From Enterococcus_D entomosocium (GTDB lineage Bacteria > Bacillota > Bacilli > Lactobacillales > Enterococcaceae), in assembly GCF_030441895.1 (NCBI RefSeq), contig NZ_JARJAS010000008.1: a DNA stretch of 64,000 nucleotides; one strand, given 5' to 3'. The notes under the pieces are model-generated. The model saw nothing but the letters and a program-made list of their open reading frames with translations, searched no databases and had not been told where the DNA came from. Both the position numbers and the translations under genes were made by a program. Below, piece by piece: positions 31,992-40,637 of this stretch (positions within the stretch are counted from its first letter, which is position 1; the number at the start of each line of letters is the position of its first letter).

Positions 31992-34394
31992 ATGGCGTAC
32001 ATAGCAGAAGTGATCGTGGATGTTCCCACGATGCAGACCGATCAGCCTTTTACTTATCTGATCCCATCAGAATTACAAGCCGCCATTGAGACAGGAATGC
32101 GGGTCGAAGTGCCATTTGGCAAAGGCGACCGCCATATCCAAGGGTTCGTCGTCGGGCTTTCAGAAGTTGCCGAACCGCAACAGACCTTAAAACCAATCGT
32201 TCGTTTGTTGGATTTGTCGCCTGTCGTCAATGAAGAACTTCTCCAATTAGCCGACTACATGAAGGAAACGACCTTTGCCTTTAAGATTACTTGCTTGCAG
32301 ACGATGCTGCCTAGTGTGATGAAAGCCGAGTACCAAAAGCAGATCGTTTTACTCGAAGGAAATCATCCCATCAAAGAATATTTTCCCGAAGACGGCATCC
32401 TCAGCTGGCAAGCTGCCGAAAGTGCAGGGCTGCTGCCGCAGTTGAAGCCTTTGCGGGAAGCCGCAGTAGTTGAACTGCAGTACCTCGTGAAAAATAAAAA
32501 CAAAGCGAAAATGACCCGTTATATTGAACGCAAGATCGAGCCAGCAGAAATCCCCGCCGTCCAGCAACAGCTGCGCAAAGGGGCCAAACGCAAGCTGGAA
32601 ATCTTACAGATTTTGACAGAGGAAGCCCGCTTGCCGGTTTCCTTTTTTACCGAACAAGGGATTTCCACCGCGGCTTTGAACCAAGCACAAGAAGCTGGCT
32701 GGCTGACCTTTACGGAAGTTGAAGCCTACCGTGATCCTTACAAAGACCGTCAATTTCAAAAAACGGTCCCCCTTGAATTAAATGAAGAACAGGCAGCTGC
32801 AGTAGCGCAAATCACTGCTTGTGCGGATAACCAAGAGGCGCAGACTTTTTTACTGGAAGGGATCACCGGCAGTGGAAAAACAGAAGTCTATCTGCAAGCG
32901 ATCGCCCAATTGCTGAAAAAAGGCAAAACCGCGATCATGCTCGTACCGGAGATCGCTTTGACCCCGCAAATGGTCGAACGCTTTAAAAGCCGTCTCGGCG
33001 ACGCAGTGGCTGTTTTACACAGCGGCTTGTCCCAAGGTGAAAAATACGATGAATGGCGTAAGATCGAACGTGGGGAGGCGCAGGTGGTGGTTGGCGCCCG
33101 CTCGGCGATTTTTGCTCCGTTGAAAAACATCGGGGTCATCATCGTCGATGAGGAGCACGAAGCTTCCTACAAGCAAGATGAAGCCCCTCGTTATCATGCG
33201 AGAGATTTAGCGATTTGGCGCAGCCAGTACCATCACTGTCCAGTGGTGTTAGGCAGTGCGACGCCGTCATTAGAATCTCGTGCTCGGGCCCAAAAAGAAG
33301 TCTACCGCTTATTGAAATTGAATCAGCGGGCAAAAACCAGTGCGCAATTACCGCAGATCGAAGTCGTGGATATGCGTACCGAATTTGCCAATAAAAAGTA
33401 TCAAACTTTTTCTCGTCCGTTACAGGAAAAAATCACAGACCGCTTGGCCCGGAAAGAACAGATCGTCTTGCTGCTGAATCGGCGCGGCTACTCTTCCTTC
33501 GTGATGTGCCGCGATTGTGGGTATGTTTTGCCTTGCCCAAATTGCGACATCTCCTTGACGCTCCATATGGATACCAAAACGATGCGCTGTCATTATTGCG
33601 GACATGAAGAACACATCCCCCATCGTTGCCCCAACTGTAATGCAGACAAGATTCGTTATTACGGAACGGGCACGCAAAAAGTGGAAGAAGAGTTGAAGGA
33701 ACTGTTTCCCGAAGCGCGGGTTTTACGGATGGATGTCGATACCACCCGCAAAAAAGGCGCCCACGAAAAAATCTTGACCTTGTTTGGGGAGAAAAAAGCG
33801 GATATTTTGTTGGGGACCCAAATGATCGCCAAAGGCTTGGATTTTCCTGATATCACACTGGTAGGGGTCTTGAATGCCGATACCGCCTTGAACTTGCCAG
33901 ATTTTCGTTCGAGTGAACGGACGTTCCAGCTGCTGACTCAGGTCAGTGGTCGGGCAGGTCGGGCGGAAAAAACCGGCGAAGTGGTGATCCAAACATTCAA
34001 CCCTGAGCACTATGCCATCCAGTTGGCGCAGTCGCAAGACTACGAAGATTTCTATCAAAAAGAGATGTGGATGCGGCACCAAAGCGGTTATCCACCGTAT
34101 TATTTCACCGTCAAAATCACCTGCAGCCATCCCGAAGAGCAAGTCGCCGCTCAGAAGATGTTTGCGATCGCGCGGGATCTGCAGCAGGAGCTGTCACCGC
34201 GAAGTATTTTGTTGGGTCCGGCACCAAGTGCGATTTTGCGGGTGAAAAACCGTTATTACTACCAATTGATCATTAAATACAAAAATGAACCGCAGCTACC
34301 TGCTTTGTTGACCCGTCTGTTGGATCAAAGTCAAATCGATCAGCGCAAAGGATTGTACGTATCGATTGACCAAGAGCCGTTGAATTTTATTTAG
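31992..34394 (+). CDS. priA: Primosomal protein N' (replication restart helicase)
   Basis: 3'-5' helicase that reloads the replisome at stalled forks. 800 residues: N-terminal DNA-binding domain, helicase lobe with GITGSGKTEVYL and DEEH, a zinc-binding cysteine region (CRDCGYVLPCPNC, CHYCGHEE, CPNC) of eight Cys, and lobe 2 with QVSGRAGR. AGGAGGAG precedes the ATG. First gene of priA-def-fmt-rsmB-ireP-ireK. Confidence 0.97.
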   Translation: MAYIAEVIVDVPTMQTDQPFTYLIPSELQAAIETGMRVEVPFGKGDRHIQGFVVGLSEVAEPQQTLKPIVRLLDLSPVVNEELLQLADYMKETTFAFKITCLQTMLPSVMKAEYQKQIVLLEGNHPIKEYFPEDGILSWQAAESAGLLPQLKPLREAAVVELQYLVKNKNKAKMTRYIERKIEPAEIPAVQQQLRKGAKRKLEILQILTEEARLPVSFFTEQGISTAALNQAQEAGWLTFTEVEAYRDPYKDRQFQKTVPLELNEEQAAAVAQITACADNQEAQTFLLEGITGSGKTEVYLQAIAQLLKKGKTAIMLVPEIALTPQMVERFKSRLGDAVAVLHSGLSQGEKYDEWRKIERGEAQVVVGARSAIFAPLKNIGVIIVDEEHEASYKQDEAPRYHARDLAIWRSQYHHCPVVLGSATPSLESRARAQKEVYRLLKLNQRAKTSAQLPQIEVVDMRTEFANKKYQTFSRPLQEKITDRLARKEQIVLLLNRRGYSSFVMCRDCGYVLPCPNCDISLTLHMDTKTMRCHYCGHEEHIPHRCPNCNADKIRYYGTGTQKVEEELKELFPEARVLRMDVDTTRKKGAHEKILTLFGEKKADILLGTQMIAKGLDFPDITLVGVLNADTALNLPDFRSSERTFQLLTQVSGRAGRAEKTGEVVIQTFNPEHYAIQLAQSQDYEDFYQKEMWMRHQSGYPPYYFTVKITCSHPEEQVAAQKMFAIARDLQQELSPRSILLGPAPSAILRVKNRYYYQLIIKYKNEPQLPALLTRLLDQSQIDQRKGLYVSIDQEPLNFI

Positions 34395-34404
34395 AGGAGA
34401 AAAT

Positions 34405-34896
34405 ATGCGTTATCCTATTATTATCACCCCCGATGAACGTCTTCGTCGGCAAGCAAAACCCGTCAAAGTAATTACCGATGAGCTCGTTCAGCTACTAGAC
34501 GACCTTTATGAAACGATGGTCGCCCATGACGGGATCGGTATTGCCGCACCGCAAGTCGGCAAAAACCTGCAAGTGGCGATCGTGGAAGTCGAAGAAGACG
34601 ATCGCTTTGAAATGATCAACCCTGAGATCATCGCTTCTTCTGGTGAATCCCTTGATGTGGAAGGCTGCTTGAGTATTCCCCACACCTTTGGGACCGTCAA
34701 ACGAGCAGACGAGATCACTGTCCGCTATTTCGATCGAGAAGGAGAAGAAATGGAAGTGGAAGCATTCGGCTACTTGGCGCGTGCGATGCAGCATGAGATC
34801 GATCATTTAAATGGCGTGCTGTTTGTCGACAAGCTCGTCGAGCGCATTCCTGAAGAAGACTTAGAAAAGTATATGGAGGAACATGAAAATGACTAA
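34405..34896 (+). CDS. def: Peptide deformylase
   Basis: Metalloenzyme that removes the formyl group from nascent proteins. 163 residues with all three motifs: GIGIAAPQVG, EGCLSIP and QHEIDHLNG (metal ligands Cys and the two His). Its short length fits the type I family. Overlaps fmt by 8 bp, pairing the enzymes that add and remove formyl groups. Confidence 0.96.
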   Translation: MRYPIIITPDERLRRQAKPVKVITDELVQLLDDLYETMVAHDGIGIAAPQVGKNLQVAIVEVEEDDRFEMINPEIIASSGESLDVEGCLSIPHTFGTVKRADEITVRYFDREGEEMEVEAFGYLARAMQHEIDHLNGVLFVDKLVERIPEEDLEKYMEEHEND

Positions 34897-35842
34897 AATC
34901 GTCTTTATGGGTACCCCGGCGTTTTCCGTCCCAATTTTAGAAGGCTTGCTTGAAGCCGGCTATGAAGTGGCAGCAGTCGTAACACAGCCGGATCGTCCCG
35001 TCGGTCGCAAAAAAACCATCACTCCGACACCCGTCAAAGAAGCGGCGTTGAAGCATCGCTTGTTGGTTTTACAACCAGAAAAAATCACTGGGTCACCAGA
35101 AATGGAGCAGATTCAAGCTTTAGCACCTGATCTGCTGATCACGGCAGCTTTCGGCCAATTTTTACCTAGTGCTTTACTAGAAGTACCGAAGTATGGCGCT
35201 ATCAACGTTCATGCGTCCCTACTACCGAAATACCGTGGCGGAGCACCTGTGCATTATGCCATCATGGAAGGCGAGCAAGAAACGGGTGTAACCATCATGG
35301 AAATGATCAAAAAAATGGATGCTGGCGGTATTTTTGCTCAAGCTCATTTGCCCATCACGGCACAAGATGATGTGGGGACGATGTTTGATAAGTTGAGCCT
35401 GCTGGGCAAAGACTTGCTGCTGGAAACCCTGCCGAAAATCTTGTCAGGAGAGTTGCAGCCGGTTCCGCAAGAAGAAGCGAAAGTAACCTTCTCGCCGAAT
35501 ATCAGCCGTGAACAAGAAGCCATCGACTGGCAGAAAACGGCGGTGCAAATCGATGCCCAAGTCCGAGGCATGCGGCCATGGCCGATCGCCTTTACGACAC
35601 AAAACGGCAACCGCTGGAAGCTTTGGCAAGTAACACCGCTGGAGCAAACGACGACAGCCCAGCCAGGAACGATCATTGAACGGACGAAAAAAACGTTGCT
35701 GATCGCTTGTGGGGAAGGCACGGTATTGGCTATCGATGAATTGCAGCCAGCTGGAAAAGGCCGACAAGACATTGCCGCATTCTTAAACGGCAGTGGACAA
35801 CAGATTCAAAAAGGGGATCAGGTAGGTACCTATGAAGCGTAA
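34889..35842 (+). CDS. fmt: Methionyl-tRNA formyltransferase
   Basis: It formylates initiator Met-tRNA. 317 residues from the ATG at 34889, which is 9 nt behind GGAGG; an in-frame ATG at 34883 is only 3 nt away from it. The N-terminal hydrolase-fold domain shows FMGTPAFSVPIL, the catalytic NVHASLLPKYRGGAP and the C-terminal OB domain follows after about residue 205. Overlaps rsmB by 11 bp. Confidence 0.96.
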   Translation: MTKIVFMGTPAFSVPILEGLLEAGYEVAAVVTQPDRPVGRKKTITPTPVKEAALKHRLLVLQPEKITGSPEMEQIQALAPDLLITAAFGQFLPSALLEVPKYGAINVHASLLPKYRGGAPVHYAIMEGEQETGVTIMEMIKKMDAGGIFAQAHLPITAQDDVGTMFDKLSLLGKDLLLETLPKILSGELQPVPQEEAKVTFSPNISREQEAIDWQKTAVQIDAQVRGMRPWPIAFTTQNGNRWKLWQVTPLEQTTTAQPGTIIERTKKTLLIACGEGTVLAIDELQPAGKGRQDIAAFLNGSGQQIQKGDQVGTYEA

Positions 35843-37190
35843 TCTTGGAGACATACAATATACAGTGCGTTTTGTGGCACTAGAAGCGTTGTTGCGAATC
35901 GAAAAAGGCGGTGCTTATTCCAATCTACTGCTGCGGGAATTGATGAATCAAGGGCGTTTAAATGACAAGGACGGTCGCTTACTGACTGAATTGGTGTACG
36001 GCACCATCAGTCGTCAGCTTTTATTGGATTATTATTTGGACCGGTTTATTAAAAATGCCCGCAAAGTCGACCCGTGGGTCAAAACGCTGCTGCGGCTTTC
36101 CTTGTATCAGATGCTGTATCTCGATAAAGTACCCGCCCATGCCATCATTCATGAAGCCGTGGATATTGCGAAAGCCAAAGGCAATCCGGGGACTGGTAAA
36201 TTCGTCAATGGCGTGCTGCGCACGATCCAACGACAAGGAGTGCCAGACTTGGCATTGATTAAAGACCCAATGGAACGTTTAGCAACGGAAATCAGCCTGC
36301 CCTTATGGCTAACGAAGAAACTAGTCAAACAAATTGGGATCGAAGAAACCAGTGAGCTAGGCTATGCCCTATTTGAACCCAATCATGCCAGTGGTCGTAT
36401 CGATCTGCAGCGCATCTCGCAAGCAGCAGCGATCGAACGGCTACAAGAAGAAGGCATTGACGCACGACCAAGTGAGCTTTCCCCCTATGGGGTTGTGGCT
36501 GACAAAGGCTTTATGGCGGGCTCTTCCCTCTACAAAGAAGGCTTACTGACGATCCAAGATGAAAGTTCGATGCTGGTTGCCCCCGTTTTACAAGTAGCCC
36601 GGGACCATCAAGTATTGGATGCGTGCGCCGCACCAGGAGGCAAAACGACCCATATCGCTGCCTTCTTGTCTGCCGCAGAGGGCGGCAAAGTGACAGCACT
36701 GGATATCCATGCCCATAAAGTTAAGCTGATTCAGCAAAATGCCCAACGTTTAGGCGTAGAAGCAGTTGTGGAAACCCGCGTGATGGATGCCCGAGAGACG
36801 GCTCAAACCTTTGCCCCCGAACAATTTGATCGCATCTTAGTGGATGCCCCTTGTTCTGGATTAGGGTTGATGCGCCGTAAGCCGGACATTAAATACAGCA
36901 AGACGGAGGCCGATTTCCAACGCTTGCCGCAGATTCAGCGAGAGATTTTGGAAAGTGCCGCCCCAACCTTGAAAAAATCGGGTATAATGGTCTACAGCAC
37001 ATGTACGATTCTAGAGGAAGAAAATCAACAAGTCGTGGCAGCGTTTCTCGCTGACCATCCTGAATTTGAGCAAATGCCTCTTGCGGTAGGACCGCTGGCA
37101 GCCGAAGCTGTTCAAGAGGATATGTTGACGATCTATCCGCAAGATTTTATGACAGATGGCTTTTTTATCAGTTGTCTACGCAAAAAGTAA
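35832..37190 (+). CDS. rsmB: 16S rRNA m5C967 methyltransferase
   Basis: SAM-dependent methyltransferase, 452 residues. NusB-like RNA-binding domain (about 1-150), then the catalytic domain with SAM motif VLDACAAPGGKTTHIA, the DAPCSGLGLMRRKPDIKY motif with one catalytic Cys, and YSTCT with the nucleophilic Cys. Coupled to fmt by overlap. Confidence 0.95.
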   Translation: MKRNLGDIQYTVRFVALEALLRIEKGGAYSNLLLRELMNQGRLNDKDGRLLTELVYGTISRQLLLDYYLDRFIKNARKVDPWVKTLLRLSLYQMLYLDKVPAHAIIHEAVDIAKAKGNPGTGKFVNGVLRTIQRQGVPDLALIKDPMERLATEISLPLWLTKKLVKQIGIEETSELGYALFEPNHASGRIDLQRISQAAAIERLQEEGIDARPSELSPYGVVADKGFMAGSSLYKEGLLTIQDESSMLVAPVLQVARDHQVLDACAAPGGKTTHIAAFLSAAEGGKVTALDIHAHKVKLIQQNAQRLGVEAVVETRVMDARETAQTFAPEQFDRILVDAPCSGLGLMRRKPDIKYSKTEADFQRLPQIQREILESAAPTLKKSGIMVYSTCTILEEENQQVVAAFLADHPEFEQMPLAVGPLAAEAVQEDMLTIYPQDFMTDGFFISCLRKK

Positions 37191-37204
37191 CGAGGTGAAA
37201 GAAA

Positions 37205-37945
37205 TTGGAGATTCGTTTTCAAACAGATGTCGGCAAACGTCGCAACACAAACCAAGATTTTGCAGCAACCTATGTAAATAAAGCCAATGTGACATTGGCC
37301 TTGCTTGCCGATGGCATGGGGGGCCACCGGGCCGGAGATGTCGCTAGCCGTCAAGCAGTCAGTGAGATCGGCACCGCTTGGGAACAGACAGAGCTGACAG
37401 ACAGTGAAAAAACTGCCCAATGGCTGATCCAAAAAATCCAAGCAGAAAGCCAAGTGATTTTCCAAAAAGGACAAGAACAAGAAGAACTTAGCGGCATGGG
37501 CACCACGATCATTGCTGTGGCCTTATTAGACGACCAGTTTACGATTGCCAATGTCGGGGACAGCCGTGCCTATCTTTTACGCAATCAAGTGCTGACCCAA
37601 ATCACAGAGGACCATTCACTGGTCAATGAATTGGTGAAGTCAGGACAAATCACAGCAGAAATGGCCTTGAATCATCCTCGCAAAAACGTTTTGACCCGCT
37701 CGATCGGCATGCCAAGCGAAGTCGAAGTCGATGTGGCGATCCACTTTATTGCAGACGGGGATTATTTGCTGCTGTGTTCAGACGGATTGACCAACATGGT
37801 CTCAGATGAAGAGATCACAGCAACGATCCAAGAAACCCCTGTGCTGGAAGAAGCAGTGCAATCATTGATCGATCAAGCCAACGAACGCGGCGGTGTCGAC
37901 AATATCACGGTATTATTGATTAAAGTTGGAGGAGAGCGCCCATGA
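37205..37945 (+). CDS. ireP: PP2C-type serine/threonine phosphatase
   Basis: It dephosphorylates the PASTA kinase and its substrates. 246 residues with PP2C motifs RRNTNQD, LADGMGGHRAGDVAS (metal-binding Asp), VGDSRAYLL and GGVDNITVLL. TTG start at 37205 behind GAGGTG. Its stop overlaps the kinase start by 4 bp. Homologue of E. faecalis IreP and Bacillus PrpC. Confidence 0.95.
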   Translation: MEIRFQTDVGKRRNTNQDFAATYVNKANVTLALLADGMGGHRAGDVASRQAVSEIGTAWEQTELTDSEKTAQWLIQKIQAESQVIFQKGQEQEELSGMGTTIIAVALLDDQFTIANVGDSRAYLLRNQVLTQITEDHSLVNELVKSGQITAEMALNHPRKNVLTRSIGMPSEVEVDVAIHFIADGDYLLLCSDGLTNMVSDEEITATIQETPVLEEAVQSLIDQANERGGVDNITVLLIKVGGERP

Positions 37946-39939
37946 TCGAAATTGGGAAGAAGATAAACGGCCGATACAAAATCATCGGCAATATCGGCAG
38001 CGGCGGAATGGCAAATGTGTTTTTGGCGCATGACTTGATCTTAGACCGTGAAGTGGCAATCAAAGTGCTTCGTTTTGACTTCCAAAACGACCAAAGTGCG
38101 ATTCGGCGCTTTCAACGAGAAGCATTGGCGGCGACTGAGCTGGTTCATCCCAACATCGTAACCGTTTATGATGTCGGCGAAGAAGACGGCATGCAGTTTT
38201 TGGTGATGGAATATGTCAAAGGGATGGATCTCAAGCGCTATATCCAAACGCACTATCCAGTACCTTATTTGCAGATCGTTGATATCATCCAACAAATCTT
38301 ATCAGCGGTAGCGCTGGCCCATCAACACCGCATCATTCACCGGGACCTAAAGCCCCAGAATGTGCTGATCAATGAAGACGGCGTGGTGAAAATCACCGAT
38401 TTTGGGATCGCGATCGCCCTATCAGAAACATCGATCACCCAAACCAACTCGATGCTAGGCTCGGTGCATTATCTTTCACCAGAACAAGCACGAGGCAGTA
38501 TGGCCACCAATCAATCAGATATTTATGCGATTGGGATTATCCTCTATGAAATTTTAACAGGCAAAGTACCCTTTGATGGCGAATCAGCCGTAACGATCGC
38601 CTTGAAACATTTCCAAGATGAGATCCCTTCGATTCGGATCTATGACAAAAATGTTCCGCAATCGCTGGAAAACGTCGTATTGAAGGCGACCGCCAAAGAA
38701 CCGGCGGATCGGTACAAAACTGCCGATGAAATGCGAGCGGACCTTGATACCGTGTTGTCTCCTGACCGACTCAATGAACCGAGATGGGAACCTCATGCCC
38801 TGATGGATGAAACGAGAGTGCTGACTCCTGTGGAAGCAGCCCAAGTCGAAACGCCGCCAGTAGAAGAACCCGTAGAAGATAAGGTTGCGGATCAAGCTGA
38901 AGAACCAGCGCAGCCGAAAAAGAAAAAACGCAAACGCTGGCTGCTGCTGCCCATCATTATGGTGATCGCACTGCTTGGGATAGGCAATTACTTCCTATTT
39001 GGCGGTGGTCGAGGAGATGTGGCGATTCCTGAAGTCAGTGGTCAGACGGAAGCAGCTGCCCGTGCCGAGCTAGAAGCCGCCGGCTTGAAAGTAGCAGACG
39101 AGGTGGAAGAAATCGAAGACGATGAAGTCGAAGCAGGCAATGTCGTCAAAACCGATCCCCCAGAAGGCAATGAAGTCAAAAAGAATTCCGTCGTCACTCT
39201 CTACATCAGTAGCGGAACGAAGAAAATCTCCCTTGATGACTATGAAGGTCGTTCCTTCGATGATGTCAAAAAAGAATTGATCGATTTAGGCTTTGATGAA
39301 GACAGAATCAAAGAAGAGTTAGAGTCGTCAGATGATGTCGACGAAGGGGATATTATCAGTCAATCACCAGCAGCAGGGCGGGAAGTTTCCCCAGCAGAAG
39401 ACGAAATCACCTTTAAGGTCAGCTCCGGACCAGATAGCTTCGCAATGGACAACTATTATGGTATGACAGAGGCAGATGCACGAGCAGCATTAACTTCTCG
39501 CGGGGTAAGCCTTTCACAAATCAATGTCACTTACGAATCCAGTAGCCAACCGGAAGGTACGATCATTGGTCAAGCACCAGCGAGTGGCGAGTCCGTTGTG
39601 ACTTCCAGAACCATCATTACATTAACTGTCAGCAGCGGGCAAGAAATGGTCAATGTACCAAGAATCGTTGGCAAAAGCCAAGCCGATGCAGAAGCAGATT
39701 TGAATGAAGCAGGATTGCAGTATACGATAGAACAAGAATCTGATTATAACGAATCTGTGCCTGCTGGAGAAGTAGTGCGCGTTACGCCGGGAGCAGGTAC
39801 TTCTGTAGCAGTAGGAAGTTCTGTCACCGTGACGGTTTCCAGAGGTCCTCGACCACAGGATTCTTCTTCGTCAAGCAGCTCATCCTCCTCAAGCAGCAGC
39901 TCGTCAACGAGTGAAAGTAGTTCAGAAAGTACGCAATAA
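37942..39939 (+). CDS. ireK: PASTA-domain serine/threonine kinase
   Basis: Membrane sensor kinase of cell-wall stress and cephalosporin tolerance. 665 residues: kinase domain (about 1-270) with GSGGMANV, the catalytic HRDLKPQN and DFG; a juxtamembrane linker; one membrane helix (about 335-355); four PASTA repeats (about 360-640); and a poly-Ser tail (about 641-660). E. faecalis IreK is described with five PASTA repeats, so this one is shorter. Overlaps ireP by 4 bp. The usual next genes rsgA-rpe-thiN are not here but at 334. Confidence 0.95.
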   Translation: MIEIGKKINGRYKIIGNIGSGGMANVFLAHDLILDREVAIKVLRFDFQNDQSAIRRFQREALAATELVHPNIVTVYDVGEEDGMQFLVMEYVKGMDLKRYIQTHYPVPYLQIVDIIQQILSAVALAHQHRIIHRDLKPQNVLINEDGVVKITDFGIAIALSETSITQTNSMLGSVHYLSPEQARGSMATNQSDIYAIGIILYEILTGKVPFDGESAVTIALKHFQDEIPSIRIYDKNVPQSLENVVLKATAKEPADRYKTADEMRADLDTVLSPDRLNEPRWEPHALMDETRVLTPVEAAQVETPPVEEPVEDKVADQAEEPAQPKKKKRKRWLLLPIIMVIALLGIGNYFLFGGGRGDVAIPEVSGQTEAAARAELEAAGLKVADEVEEIEDDEVEAGNVVKTDPPEGNEVKKNSVVTLYISSGTKKISLDDYEGRSFDDVKKELIDLGFDEDRIKEELESSDDVDEGDIISQSPAAGREVSPAEDEITFKVSSGPDSFAMDNYYGMTEADARAALTSRGVSLSQINVTYESSSQPEGTIIGQAPASGESVVTSRTIITLTVSSGQEMVNVPRIVGKSQADAEADLNEAGLQYTIEQESDYNESVPAGEVVRVTPGAGTSVAVGSSVTVTVSRGPRPQDSSSSSSSSSSSSSSSTSESSSESTQ

Positions 39940-39957
39940 GACGAACGTTTATGTTAG

Positions 39958-40026
39958 AAGAACAAGCAGCCTTCGGGGACTAAAGAATTTTCTTTTTGTT
40001 CCCCGACGAGCTGCTTGTTTCTTTTT
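39958..40026 (+). terminator. Terminator after ireK
   Basis: AACAAGCAGC/GCTGCTTGTT outer stem and CGGGGAC/GTTCCCCG inner stem, then TTTCTTTTT. Confidence 0.9.
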
Positions 40027-40103
40027 GTAGCTAAAAAAGCTGAAGCGAGGGATAAGCGTCTTTAAAATTTCCTTTAGACCTTCCTTTTGTGCAAGCGTAC
40101 ATC

Positions 40104-40152
40104 TTTCCAAGGATTCAAAAATTGGGTATAATGAAGGTCAGAATTAGTCAAG
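40104..40152 (+). promoter_or_regulatory. ctsR promoter with CtsR operator
   Basis: TTTCCA-N17-TATAAT (40104-40132), then a direct heptad repeat GGTCAGA-ATT-AGTCAAG (40136-40152), which fits the CtsR consensus RGTCAAA-N3-RGTCAAA with one mismatch per half. It covers the start point, so CtsR represses its own operon. Confidence 0.8.
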
Positions 40153-40164
40153 GGAGGGAATGAA

Positions 40165-40632
40165 TTGAGCCATCACAACACTTCCGATTTGATTGAAGCA
40201 TATTTGAAGAAAATTCTTGAAGACAGTGAAACCATTGAGATTCGTCGCGCAGAAATGGCAAATTTGTTCAACTGCGTGCCCTCACAAATAAATTACGTGA
40301 TCAATACCCGCTTTACCGTTCAAAGAGGCTATGCGGTTGAAAGTAAACGCGGCGGGGGCGGCTATATTCGGATCGAGAAAGTCAAAATTACTGACAGCCA
40401 CCACTATTTAAAAGAAATGAATCAATTATTCGATGAAACCATCTCGGAAAAAGATGCGTATGCAATAATCCAGAAACTTTATGAGGAAGGAATCCTGTCC
40501 AAGCGAGAAGGCAATTTATTGTTGACCGTCATCGCGAAAGCAGTTCTAGGACGTTCTCCTTATGAAAATAGAACACGAGCAGATTTGCTCCATGCAATTC
40601 TAGAACGATTAAGTTACGAAGACAGGAAGTGA
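40165..40632 (+). CDS. ctsR: Class III stress gene repressor CtsR
   Basis: Heat-sensing repressor of clp genes, 155 residues. N-terminal winged HTH with VPSQINYVINTRFT and the heat-sensing glycine-rich wing KRGGGGYIRI; C-terminal dimerisation domain. TTG start at 40165 behind AGGGAGGG. The mcsA and mcsB genes found between ctsR and clpC in Bacillus are absent, as is usual in Lactobacillales. Confidence 0.96.
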   Translation: MSHHNTSDLIEAYLKKILEDSETIEIRRAEMANLFNCVPSQINYVINTRFTVQRGYAVESKRGGGGYIRIEKVKITDSHHYLKEMNQLFDETISEKDAYAIIQKLYEEGILSKREGNLLLTVIAKAVLGRSPYENRTRADLLHAILERLSYEDRK

Positions 40633-40637
40633 AAGAG

